From Cytophagaceae bacterium (GTDB lineage: Bacteria; Bacteroidota; Bacteroidia; Cytophagales; Cytophagaceae), in the NCBI GenBank assembly GCA_025454925.1, contig JALONM010000001.1, positions 1-64,000 on the forward strand: DNA of 64,000 nucleotides, given 5' to 3'. Of the stretch, positions 8,965-16,923 are shown piece by piece. A program made the translations under genes and the position numbers. Numbering within the stretch: the first letter of the stretch is position 1; each line of letters opens with the position of its first letter. The notes under the pieces were generated by a model. The model searched no databases, was not told the DNA's origin, and was given only the letters and a program-made list of their open reading frames with translations.

Positions 8965-9651
8965 TCAGCAATTATTTCCATCCACATCACAGGAATCTGC
9001 CTCTGAAGAAGAAGTACGTAGCTGCTGAAATACTTCTTTCCAAACCTCCACCGGCTGTGCTCCCGACAATGCATATTGTTGATTAATAATAAAAAAAGGA
9101 ACTCCAGAAATACCCTTTTGCTGCATGCTGTGTATTTCCTGTTTTACCTGGTACCGCAAGGAATCATCATGCAATACAGACATTGTTTTCTCTTTTGTCC
9201 AACCAAAATCTAGCATGATGTTAATTACATTTTCCTCTTTGCTCAAATCTATGGGTTGCACCATATAAGCTTCAAAAAGGTACGCCGCTAATTCCAATTG
9301 CCTTCCTTCCTCTTTGGCCTTCTGCATCAATACATGCAAGGAAAGCGTATTAGGAATGGTGGGTATGCTCCGAAAATTAAAATGTATTCCTTCCGTAGCA
9401 CCTACTGCTTCTACACGGCTAAAGACAGCTTCAACCCGATCCGGACTCCCGAATTTATTTTCAAAATACATTTCCCTGTTCACACCTGTTTCCGGAAGTG
9501 TGGGATCCAATTGAAAAGGATGAAAGTTTATTTCAGCTTTCAGCCCCTCCTCTTCCAGGGCTTTTTCCAAACGCTTCTTCCCGATATAGCACCACGGACA
9601 AGCTACGTCAGATACGACATCAATACTTAAAACTTCTTTAAATTCTTTCAT
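8965..9651 (-). CDS. DsbA-family oxidoreductase, FrnE-like
   Basis: This 228-residue protein has a thioredoxin-fold N-terminus with the active-site motif CPWC (18-21, in SDVACPWCYIGKKRLEK) and a helical insertion. Its C-terminal part contains GISGVPFFIINQQYALSGAQ, where the VP holds the cis-proline typical of the fold. This pattern matches the FrnE/2-hydroxychromene-2-carboxylate-isomerase-like DsbA group. There is no signal peptide, so it is cytoplasmic and more likely acts on small molecules or cytosolic disulfides than on exported proteins. Its C-terminal tail contains two further cysteines (SCDVDGNNC), which may be redox-active. It is a single-gene unit convergent with its left neighbour. 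Its substrate is unknown. Confidence 0.85.
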   Translation of the reverse strand: MKEFKEVLSIDVVSDVACPWCYIGKKRLEKALEEEGLKAEINFHPFQLDPTLPETGVNREMYFENKFGSPDRVEAVFSRVEAVGATEGIHFNFRSIPTIPNTLSLHVLMQKAKEEGRQLELAAYLFEAYMVQPIDLSKEENVINIMLDFGWTKEKTMSVLHDDSLRYQVKQEIHSMQQKGISGVPFFIINQQYALSGAQPVEVWKEVFQQLRTSSSEADSCDVDGNNC

Positions 9652-9732
9652 ACATATTCGATATTTATACAGAACAACTAATCACTTCACTAAAGTTCCA
9701 AAATACGCGATTCAACTTGGAAGATTGAAACG

Positions 9733-9803
9733 AGCGGCCCTGATAGAGCGGAAAGCCCCCGCGTAATCGCGGGGCCTTGAAGCGATAGCAGGAACAGCCG
9801 CCC
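9733..9803 (-). repeat. Palindromic intergenic repeat, copy A
   Basis: CCCCGCG (9757-9763) pairs with CGCGGGG (9768-9774) inside an outer GCGGC (9734-9738)/GCCGC (9797-9801) pair. Read on the minus strand it contains GGCTTTCCGCTCTATC, which matches GGCTTTACGCTCTATC of copy B (9903-10036) at 15 of 16 positions. It also has TCGCTTCAAGGCC against TCGCTGCAAGCCC in copy B. The two copies are related, lie in opposite orientation and are 100 bases apart. The type resembles dispersed palindromic repeats I have seen in many Bacteroidota genomes. Confidence 0.7.
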
Positions 9804-9902
9804 AAAAAACAATACTAGTAACCCTTTCCATCCATCCTGAGTCAGATTAAAGAGATGGCCACGTAGCATTTTACATCAGCACATAAATCCAAGACTTTAT
9901 TT

Positions 9903-10036
9903 TGGGGCGTGCCCCTGCCTGGTGGCGCCTTAGGCGCCATGCCACTTGGGTCGGGCTTTCGCTGCAAGCCCTGTTGGCATGTTGGCGCCAGTAGCGCCAC
10001 CACACCAACAGGCTTTACGCTCTATCCCTCACGCAG
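9903..10036 (+). repeat. Palindromic intergenic repeat, copy B
   Basis: This element is built of stacked palindromes: GGGGC-GT-GCCCC (9904-9915), TGGCGCC-TTA-GGCGCCA (9923-9939), and an outer CCTGTTGG (9970-9977)/CCAACAGG (10005-10012) stem. The outer stem encloses TGGCGC (9983-9988)/GCGCCA (9994-9999). It ends in the motif CTCTATCCCTCACGCA. It is GC-rich in an AT-rich intergenic region and shares its core with copy A in reverse orientation. It encodes no protein. Confidence 0.75.
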
Positions 10037-10112
10037 GTAAATACAAGCATTGCCGTTCCTCCAGCGTTTCTCCAGGGAAGCGAATTGCACTCTGGAGAAT
10101 TTCATGAATCGT

Positions 10113-10168
10113 AGATCCATGGCCGGCAATACCGTCATAGAAAATCATGGGCTTCGAAAAGAACTTCT
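10113..10168. repeat. Dispersed intergenic repeat, copy 1 (pair with 22470-22528)
   Basis: AGATCCATGGCCG (10113-10125), then 22 bases, then TGGGCTTCGAAAA (10148-10160). The same two blocks with exactly the same 22-base spacing occur at 22470-22482 and 22505-22517. The spacer matches at about half its positions, and similarity continues weakly to ACTTCTT/ACATTCTT. No gene covers either copy. Confidence 0.65.
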
Positions 10169-10251
10169 TGCATTCTACTCCTTATATAACCATTGAACTT
10201 AATTCTAATTACTCCACAAGAAATTTCTTTGGAGAAATCAGAATGGAAGTC

Positions 10252-10313
10252 AACCGCAATTAGACAGTAGAGATTTCGACTCGTAGTAAATGTACCACTG
10301 TCTAATTGCGGTT
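10252..10313. repeat. 17-bp inverted repeat
   Basis: AACCGCAATTAGACAGT (10252-10268) and its perfect reverse complement (10297-10313) enclose 28 bases. It could be a structured RNA, a remnant of a small mobile element with terminal inverted repeats, or part of the 3' region of the long minus-strand gene that ends at 10417. Confidence 0.6.
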
Positions 10314-10341
10314 CAAAATATAGTAAGGGTTGCGTGTATCA

Positions 10342-10366
10342 AAAAAAATCCCGCTAAAGCGGGATT
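10342..10366 (-). terminator. Rho-independent terminator of the 2-kb-class T9SS cargo gene
   Basis: On the minus strand AATCCCGC pairs with GCGGGATT (10347-10366) around a TTTA loop and is followed by a T8 run. It lies about 50 bases after the stop codon of the gene at 10417-16563. Confidence 0.9.
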
Positions 10367-10416
10367 TTATGGCATTAAAAATTTCTAAACGGAATCGTAT
10401 ATAATCTCAAACGTTC

Positions 10417-13400
10417 TTACTTCACAATAATTAATTTCTTGCTGGAAAGTCTTCCTGCCGAATCAGTAAGCTGAAGGGAGTATACCCCCGCCGATTGTTC
10501 GCGGGTATCCAGCGCAAACCCTTGGGCACCTGCTTGAGAGGTTCCTTGCTGCACCACTTTGCCCAAGGCATCTACCAACATCCATTGATACGAACTTCTG
10601 GTTTTATCTCCAAATAATACGAAGGCCTCATCCGTGGCAGGATTCGGAAATAATTGTACCGAAAGAGCCGATTCTAAGGCATCCTCTGTACCATCAACAA
10701 TACTGGAAGATTGTGAACCACGCACATATTTCGCTTGATATATCTCCTTGGTCGTGGCATCTTGAATAAAGACCACGATCCCTAATTTAGCCGTAGGAGG
10801 TAGTGAATTAGACCAGGAATTGTATACGGTAGCCGACGAATCTTTTGCCCAGCTATTGATGGTAATTACCTTTCCAGCAGCAGTAGGCATCATTTTCCTA
10901 ACCACACCATTCATACTATTAATACCGGAGGCAGAATCTTCCACCACCACTGTATGCACAATGACACGGTTAGAAAGTGTGCTATTGTCGGCGTAAGTTA
11001 CTTTCACCCCAACATTTACCTGACCGGTAGTAATGCTCGAATTAATATCGACTTTGAAACGAGCGGTCTCCAAGGCTTTGGAATCGATATCGTCCACATC
11101 GAGTCTGGTTTCCGGCGTTCCTCCGCTATAAGTATTACCATTATAATACGTTCCATCCACAACAGTTCTCGGTACGTTCGATACTCCATAATACAAGACC
11201 CTCGAACTTACCCCCGGATCCACACCATCAACCAATGAGAACGGATCGATGCTTGGGAAAGAGGTATGGTACGAAAGCAGCGCCACATCTGCAGGGCGCG
11301 CAGCTCTCATCGCATCTACCGCAGCATTGGCAGGTGTTGTTTGTGCAGAAACCGAAGAACTTGAATTTGTAAAATGTTCCATTAAAATCATCTTGGTTCT
11401 ATTGCCAATCCACACACTATCGAAAGCAATACCGTCTTTTTGGTTCAATGGGTCATTTACCGCAGAGCTACCAAAAACCAATCGGAAGCGTACCAAACTG
11501 TCGCGCAACGCATACTGCGACAATCCGATTCTTGAAATACCCCAATTCGTATTTTCTCCGGAAAATCCTTGTGCCAATGGATTATTGGAATTCACACCTA
11601 TCAATCCTACAATACCAGACGTATTATACCAATTCAAGCCCTGGCCAATTTGCCCTATGGAATTCCAAGGCTGCATATAACCGGTGGTAGCTTCGAGCAT
11701 GGCACCAGCAAGGTTGGTAGAATTATTCCAGGTCTTCAAAGAAATCATAGGTTTATCCAACGATCTAAAATTAAAACATGGAGAATTTAAATAAGACAAT
11801 TCACCCAGGTTGTAGTTGCCATTTAAATTAGTGATCCAGGTATTGAAGGCAGGGTTAATTACATCTTTACCACTTGGTGTACCCCATGCCCAACTGTAGT
11901 TAGCACCGCTTGGCGCCCAATTCAACCCCGCAGAGCGGAAGGTGGTATCGTATGGATTTGCGTCTGTAATGGTAATGGTAGGTAAAACATAAACTTCCTT
12001 ACGGATCACTTTCTTACAGTTATACAGATTGGTAGTAGCATCCAACTCTACATTATAAATATTCGGACTAGCAAATTTGTAACGAGGATTCAAGGAATTC
12101 GCATTTGTCATTGTCACTCCATTTACTTTGTAGGCTCCGGCGCCATTCATATTCCAGGTGATCGAATTCGAATAGCCTGTAGGAATGGTGGTAAGGTTGG
12201 TGAACACAATGGAATCGACCGAACATGGTCTGTCCCAGGCAAAATTAGTAGCCGGATATGGGCCAAAAATACGAGTAGAATCTTTGGTATTAAAACAATT
12301 GATATTACCCGCACCGTTTACGGAAGTAACTTTCAGTTTAATGTTATGCAATCCATAATTCACAAAAGAGTAGCGTGCAACCGGAGTATTGAGCGACGAC
12401 TGAACTGGAGCAAAAACATTTTGAATCGTATCACTGTCGATCGTCCAATCGTACCGATTGTTTGCTGTGGCAGGATTATTCAGATTGGATATGGTAGCGG
12501 TTTGTGTAAAGGTAATGGTATCCTTTTCACATAAAGTAGAAATGTTAAAATTCACCAATGGATATGGGAACAAGCGGAAAACGGTATCGACATAGTTGAC
12601 ACAACCCTTGGCATCGGCATACGAGTAACGCACAGTGTCTGGCCCACCATTTGGATTGATGGAATAAGAACCTTCGGGATCGTATTTAAACGCACTACCG
12701 AAAGGAACTACATAGGTTCCATTTAGTGCATTTATACCTTCAAAGGAAGCAGAGTTCTTATTTCCCGGTGCCAGGTAAATACTTCCCAAGTTACCGAACA
12801 AGAAAACGGCATCATCATTTCCACAATACTGAATCCTCGTGGCAGGATCAAAATGTGTAATGGGAAGTGGATTTATTTTAATATTAATCCTGGCAGAGTC
12901 TGCCAAACAAGGGCCCGCTGTATCCGGATCTAAGGTAACCAGGTACGCAAACAACGAATCGCCTAGGCCCAATTCACCAGTACCTTCTACTACATTAAAT
13001 CCAGATGAAGTTATAACCCCATCTGGATTATAAGTACCTACCAAGTTTGCAGGTGCAGTAAGGCTAAAGGTTCCCAGACCGTCAAAAGTCTTCCAGGTAT
13101 TATACCCAGCACCTGTTCTGTTGGCACCTCCTATTTTCACGGTACCGTTCAATTGTACCGGTTGATTGGCACAAACTTCAATATCTGCCCCGGCATCTAC
13201 TGTCACATGCGGATTGATTCGTATCCTCATTACGTCGGAAGCGGGAACGCAAGGCCCTCCGTCGTCGGGATCATTGGTAGTGGCCGTAAAATCAATGAAC
13301 AAAGGAACACCTGTTGCATTATCGCCAGGCACAACGGTATAAGTGGTAGTCGCTAATCCTGGGTTTACGATAGTACCTGAACCTGCGTTTTTAGTCCAGG

Positions 13401-16400
13401 TAACTGCGGTAGCAGAACCACCCGCCAAAGAGGCAGTAAGTACCGGGCTGGTGTTGGAGCAATAAGTAGCATCAGCTCCCGCTACTACCACCGGTGCCTG
13501 ATTGATTTTGAATGATGAACTTTGTGTGACTACCTTACATGGACCTGCTCCATCGGGATCATCCGACACCAAATTAAACAACAGCGTAGATCCACCAGCC
13601 TCTGCAGTGGTAGGTGAATACGTTGCATTCTTAGGATTGGTAGTACCTGGCAGGTATGAACTCCAAGGAATTACCCCAGTACCATTCCATGTGGCTCCCA
13701 GATTCCCTCCTCCGAATAAGGTGCAAGTCCCTACCAGATTGATGTTACTACCACCGCAAATGGTATCACCAATGGAAGCAGCAACAACAGCCTCCGGATT
13801 AATGGCAATAGTGATATTCGCGTCTACTGCCGAACAAGGGCCAGTACCATCGGGATCACTTGACTGGACAAAGAATGTGATGCTACCTCCTGTTTTCTCA
13901 CTACCATTGGGAACAAAATCGGTAGATAATTGAGTTGGAGTTAACAAGCCTGTTTGAACATTGGAGGCAATCGGTCCTTTGTACCAGGTAACAGGGGCCG
14001 CTACCAATTTACTAACAGTAGCTTTCAACTCAATTAAATCATTAGAGCAATACACCGGCTTGGTGGATGTGGCTGAAATAGTAGGTAACTCTGTAATGGA
14101 AACAACGGTATCCTTGGTTACCAGGGGGCATCCTTGTGGGCCATCCGGATCAGAAGTGGTAACCCGAAACGTTACACTTCCTCTTGTAATATCCGTTGGA
14201 TGCAACGTATATGTAGGCGTATTACTGGTGTTATTATCAAAAGTTCCCGATGGCAGCGTTACGGTTGACCAAGTCTGAGTAACAGCAGGCCCAGTTTTCT
14301 GCAATTTATTCAAACTGATGGTTTGATTGGAACAAACCGTATTGTATTGACCAATATTTACTGAAACCGGAGGATTCACAGCTAAGATATATGGTGCCGA
14401 CGCATCACTCACACAGGTGTTATATTTGTATTGCTTCATGAAATAAGTCTCATCGGAGCTGATTAGACCACGGGGAAAATAAGCAAAGTTGGTAAATGTA
14501 GGATAGTAATTATCGGAGAAAACCGGTGGGTTATTAGGGAAATCTCTACTCCATTGCATCGTCATGCCAACTCCTTGCACCACATTGGCCACCGCGTAAG
14601 TACCTTGGTTGCTGCAAAACGTATATGGAAATGTTTGACCTACGAAATAACCCACTCCATTGTATGGTGTGGGCGTGCTCGGCTTTAGGGCAACAGGTAC
14701 ATTTTTAGTGATGGTATTGCTGCACCCAGAAACGTTATCTACAAAGGTTAATGAAATAGGCTTGCCTACAGAATCTAACACCGCTCCGGCTGCATTCCAA
14801 TTTGCAAAATAATTGGGAGAGCTGAAGGTAACAAAACCAGTTACCGTAGAAGAAAATGTCGCTGTACCCGAGGCTCCGTTAGCAGTGTAGGTAAGCTGAG
14901 TGGTAGGAAAATCAGAGCAAACAACCGTTGGAAAACTATTGGTAATACTTATAGTCGGTCGAGGATAAATAGTAGTTGTTTGAGAAGGAGAAAATCTTGT
15001 GCTTAAGAATATAAAGGTTGAAGAATATGAATATCTGAATAAACGAGTGCCGGCACCTAGTGTGGAAGGAGAAAGTGTATAGGAATAACGAGTAGTCGTT
15101 CCGAAAATACAAGATCCCTGAGGAGTGGTAGATGCAGGAATCATAGGATTCCAGGTAGCTCCATTATCAGCAGAATATTCCATGCCAATATAAGCTGTGC
15201 AACCAAAGAAACACGAAGCACAAAAATCCACATAAATGGTTGAATTCGCGTCGTATTCGCAATATTTGGTATTTATATTTTGAATGGCTCCTGCCGACAC
15301 TCCAGTACCCACCACAAACGATTTATCTGTTGTACTTTCACAACCTGATCCATCCACAAAGTGATAGGTAATTAAATGGGTTCCATCGCCCGCTACATTC
15401 GGATAAAAGTAATAACGATCATCTCCTGAATCATATATCACTCCCGGCCCAGTAAAGTAGGATGGCGAACCGGTACTCCGGTTGGCTTCTTCTGCTGGGG
15501 TCCCCAACGTATCGAGCCAAAAACCTGGGTCTGAAGAGGAGAAAGTATTCTTCGTAGGATTGAATGTAGGTGCGGCTGGTAGTGAATTGATAACAATGTT
15601 TTGTTGTGAAGAATTTGCTTTACAACCATTGGTGGCGGTACCTTCTATGTAAATAACATCTCCATTATTAAGGGTACTGGTTGTATAGGGACTTGATGAA
15701 CTCAACAATGTTGGGCCGCTGGTTTTAAATATCTGATACGTATTGGCGCCATAGCCAGTGAATGTAATATCATCATTCGTACAAACCACACCATCGTTCA
15801 TAAAGTTACCTCCTGTTTCTTCTGTTATCATGGTTACTATAGGGGCCGCATTTACGTCAATCGAAATGTTTCTGGTAAAGGCACAAGTAGGTGAATTGGT
15901 ATTTACAGTATACACCACATTGTTCGTACCTACCGTTGCGGCAGAAGGGTTAAAATTCGATCCAGATACTCCTGGTGATCCGGAATACCCTTGAGGACCT
16001 GAGCTTACACCAGTGCCTAAGGTAAAAGAGCCCCCTAAAGGAAATGGTAATTCATTGTTACACTTGGCAGTAACCGTAGAGAAATTGATAGAGGATAAGG
16101 CTGATTGCACCTGAAAAGCGGTGGTTCCATTGGAAATACCAGCAATGGCACTTGAACCTGGCGCAAACACAAAGTTCCCGGTAGCACCCGAAACGCTGGC
16201 AGCCCTAATCCGAATGTTTGAAATGCCAAATGCGTCTATTTGATTGTTGTTGTTTATTTCGTATCCTATGGCCAGAGTAGAAGCCGTAATGAATAATACG
16301 CTATTGATTGCAAAATTATTAGGCGAATTATTGGTAAAGCCAATCGGACTGCTCGGATCGAATTCAAATCCGGAAGGAGCAGCAATGAGCAATATTTTCC

Positions 16401-16563
16401 CCGCACCTATACTAAAATCCCCCACAGCACTTTCCGTTATCACAACATCATTTATCGTAGTATACGATTGAGTACAGACTCTTGCAGATATGCCGTTGAA
16501 CGAAGCCGCTGAGGCAACGAAAAACGAGAACAATCCAATAGAAGCACGAACTAAATATTTCAT
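10417..16563 (-). CDS. Giant T9SS type A surface protein with tandem Ig-like modules and Omp28-like domain
   Basis: About 2,048 residues from the ATG at 16563, which starts a normal signal peptide (MKYLVRASIGLFSFFVASAA). A longer frame from 16692 would put 43 odd residues before it. The middle has at least five tandem modules of about 98 residues, each with an early cysteine (YCSN/VCAN type) and a DPDG-x-GPC motif, suggesting one disulfide per module. Near the end, after NRTKMILMEHFTNSSSS, is a region like the Omp28 thioredoxin-fold family, but the usual cysteines are absent. The last ~75 residues form a T9SS type A sorting domain (LFPNPATDEAF..., SAGVYSLQL). It is probably exported by the T9SS and surface-bound. 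An adhesin role is inference. It forms its own transcription unit, ending at the terminator near 10350. Confidence 0.85.
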   Translation of the reverse strand: MKYLVRASIGLFSFFVASAASFNGISARVCTQSYTTINDVVITESAVGDFSIGAGKILLIAAPSGFEFDPSSPIGFTNNSPNNFAINSVLFITASTLAIGYEINNNNQIDAFGISNIRIRAASVSGATGNFVFAPGSSAIAGISNGTTAFQVQSALSSINFSTVTAKCNNELPFPLGGSFTLGTGVSSGPQGYSGSPGVSGSNFNPSAATVGTNNVVYTVNTNSPTCAFTRNISIDVNAAPIVTMITEETGGNFMNDGVVCTNDDITFTGYGANTYQIFKTSGPTLLSSSSPYTTSTLNNGDVIYIEGTATNGCKANSSQQNIVINSLPAAPTFNPTKNTFSSSDPGFWLDTLGTPAEEANRSTGSPSYFTGPGVIYDSGDDRYYFYPNVAGDGTHLITYHFVDGSGCESTTDKSFVVGTGVSAGAIQNINTKYCEYDANSTIYVDFCASCFFGCTAYIGMEYSADNGATWNPMIPASTTPQGSCIFGTTTRYSYTLSPSTLGAGTRLFRYSYSSTFIFLSTRFSPSQTTTIYPRPTISITNSFPTVVCSDFPTTQLTYTANGASGTATFSSTVTGFVTFSSPNYFANWNAAGAVLDSVGKPISLTFVDNVSGCSNTITKNVPVALKPSTPTPYNGVGYFVGQTFPYTFCSNQGTYAVANVVQGVGMTMQWSRDFPNNPPVFSDNYYPTFTNFAYFPRGLISSDETYFMKQYKYNTCVSDASAPYILAVNPPVSVNIGQYNTVCSNQTISLNKLQKTGPAVTQTWSTVTLPSGTFDNNTSNTPTYTLHPTDITRGSVTFRVTTSDPDGPQGCPLVTKDTVVSITELPTISATSTKPVYCSNDLIELKATVSKLVAAPVTWYKGPIASNVQTGLLTPTQLSTDFVPNGSEKTGGSITFFVQSSDPDGTGPCSAVDANITIAINPEAVVAASIGDTICGGSNINLVGTCTLFGGGNLGATWNGTGVIPWSSYLPGTTNPKNATYSPTTAEAGGSTLLFNLVSDDPDGAGPCKVVTQSSSFKINQAPVVVAGADATYCSNTSPVLTASLAGGSATAVTWTKNAGSGTIVNPGLATTTYTVVPGDNATGVPLFIDFTATTNDPDDGGPCVPASDVMRIRINPHVTVDAGADIEVCANQPVQLNGTVKIGGANRTGAGYNTWKTFDGLGTFSLTAPANLVGTYNPDGVITSSGFNVVEGTGELGLGDSLFAYLVTLDPDTAGPCLADSARINIKINPLPITHFDPATRIQYCGNDDAVFLFGNLGSIYLAPGNKNSASFEGINALNGTYVVPFGSAFKYDPEGSYSINPNGGPDTVRYSYADAKGCVNYVDTVFRLFPYPLVNFNISTLCEKDTITFTQTATISNLNNPATANNRYDWTIDSDTIQNVFAPVQSSLNTPVARYSFVNYGLHNIKLKVTSVNGAGNINCFNTKDSTRIFGPYPATNFAWDRPCSVDSIVFTNLTTIPTGYSNSITWNMNGAGAYKVNGVTMTNANSLNPRYKFASPNIYNVELDATTNLYNCKKVIRKEVYVLPTITITDANPYDTTFRSAGLNWAPSGANYSWAWGTPSGKDVINPAFNTWITNLNGNYNLGELSYLNSPCFNFRSLDKPMISLKTWNNSTNLAGAMLEATTGYMQPWNSIGQIGQGLNWYNTSGIVGLIGVNSNNPLAQGFSGENTNWGISRIGLSQYALRDSLVRFRLVFGSSAVNDPLNQKDGIAFDSVWIGNRTKMILMEHFTNSSSSVSAQTTPANAAVDAMRAARPADVALLSYHTSFPSIDPFSLVDGVDPGVSSRVLYYGVSNVPRTVVDGTYYNGNTYSGGTPETRLDVDDIDSKALETARFKVDINSSITTGQVNVGVKVTYADNSTLSNRVIVHTVVVEDSASGINSMNGVVRKMMPTAAGKVITINSWAKDSSATVYNSWSNSLPPTAKLGIVVFIQDATTKEIYQAKYVRGSQSSSIVDGTEDALESALSVQLFPNPATDEAFVLFGDKTRSSYQWMLVDALGKVVQQGTSQAGAQGFALDTREQSAGVYSLQLTDSAGRLSSKKLIIVK

Positions 16564-16871
16564 AGGTTGTTTGAAAATTTCTAAGTAAGGTACAGCGTTT
16601 AATACGCCATCAGCAAGCATCGTAACCAATTGAAAATTAAACTTTCCAACGATCACATTCCGAAAGTTAACAAAAAAGAGCATGATTTTCACCCTCCTTT
16701 ATGTATTTGTACTCCCGATAGAATGACCACCTTAGGATTTAAAACCTTCATCATTTTAAAAACTTAGCAAGGCAGGCGACCTTAAAACAGGACAAATAAC
16801 GATCCATTTTTTCAGAAAATCCGGTTTCCTACTAAATTATCATTTTATAATTTTTAAATGCAGGATTCACC
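16564..16871. other. Divergent intergenic region
   Basis: This stretch separates the giant T9SS gene (leftwards) from the MORN-repeat operon (rightwards). I see no gene in it. A short frame extending the T9SS gene to 16692 covers part of it but lies ahead of that gene's signal peptide. Confidence 0.5.
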
Positions 16872-16901
16872 TTGGCAATTCTGTTCCATTTCTTATCTTT
16901 A
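16872..16901 (+). promoter_or_regulatory. Promoter of the MORN-repeat operon
   Basis: TTG (16872-16874), a 19-base spacer, then TATCTTTA (16894-16901), one mismatch from the TAnnTTTG -7 element. It lies 22 bases before the start codon at 16924. Confidence 0.5.
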
Positions 16902-16923
16902 AGCCACTGATAACTAAAATACT

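Noticed and set aside
16563-16692. N-terminal extension of the giant T9SS protein to 16692
   Set aside because: It would place 43 residues without signal character before a good signal peptide starting at 16563.
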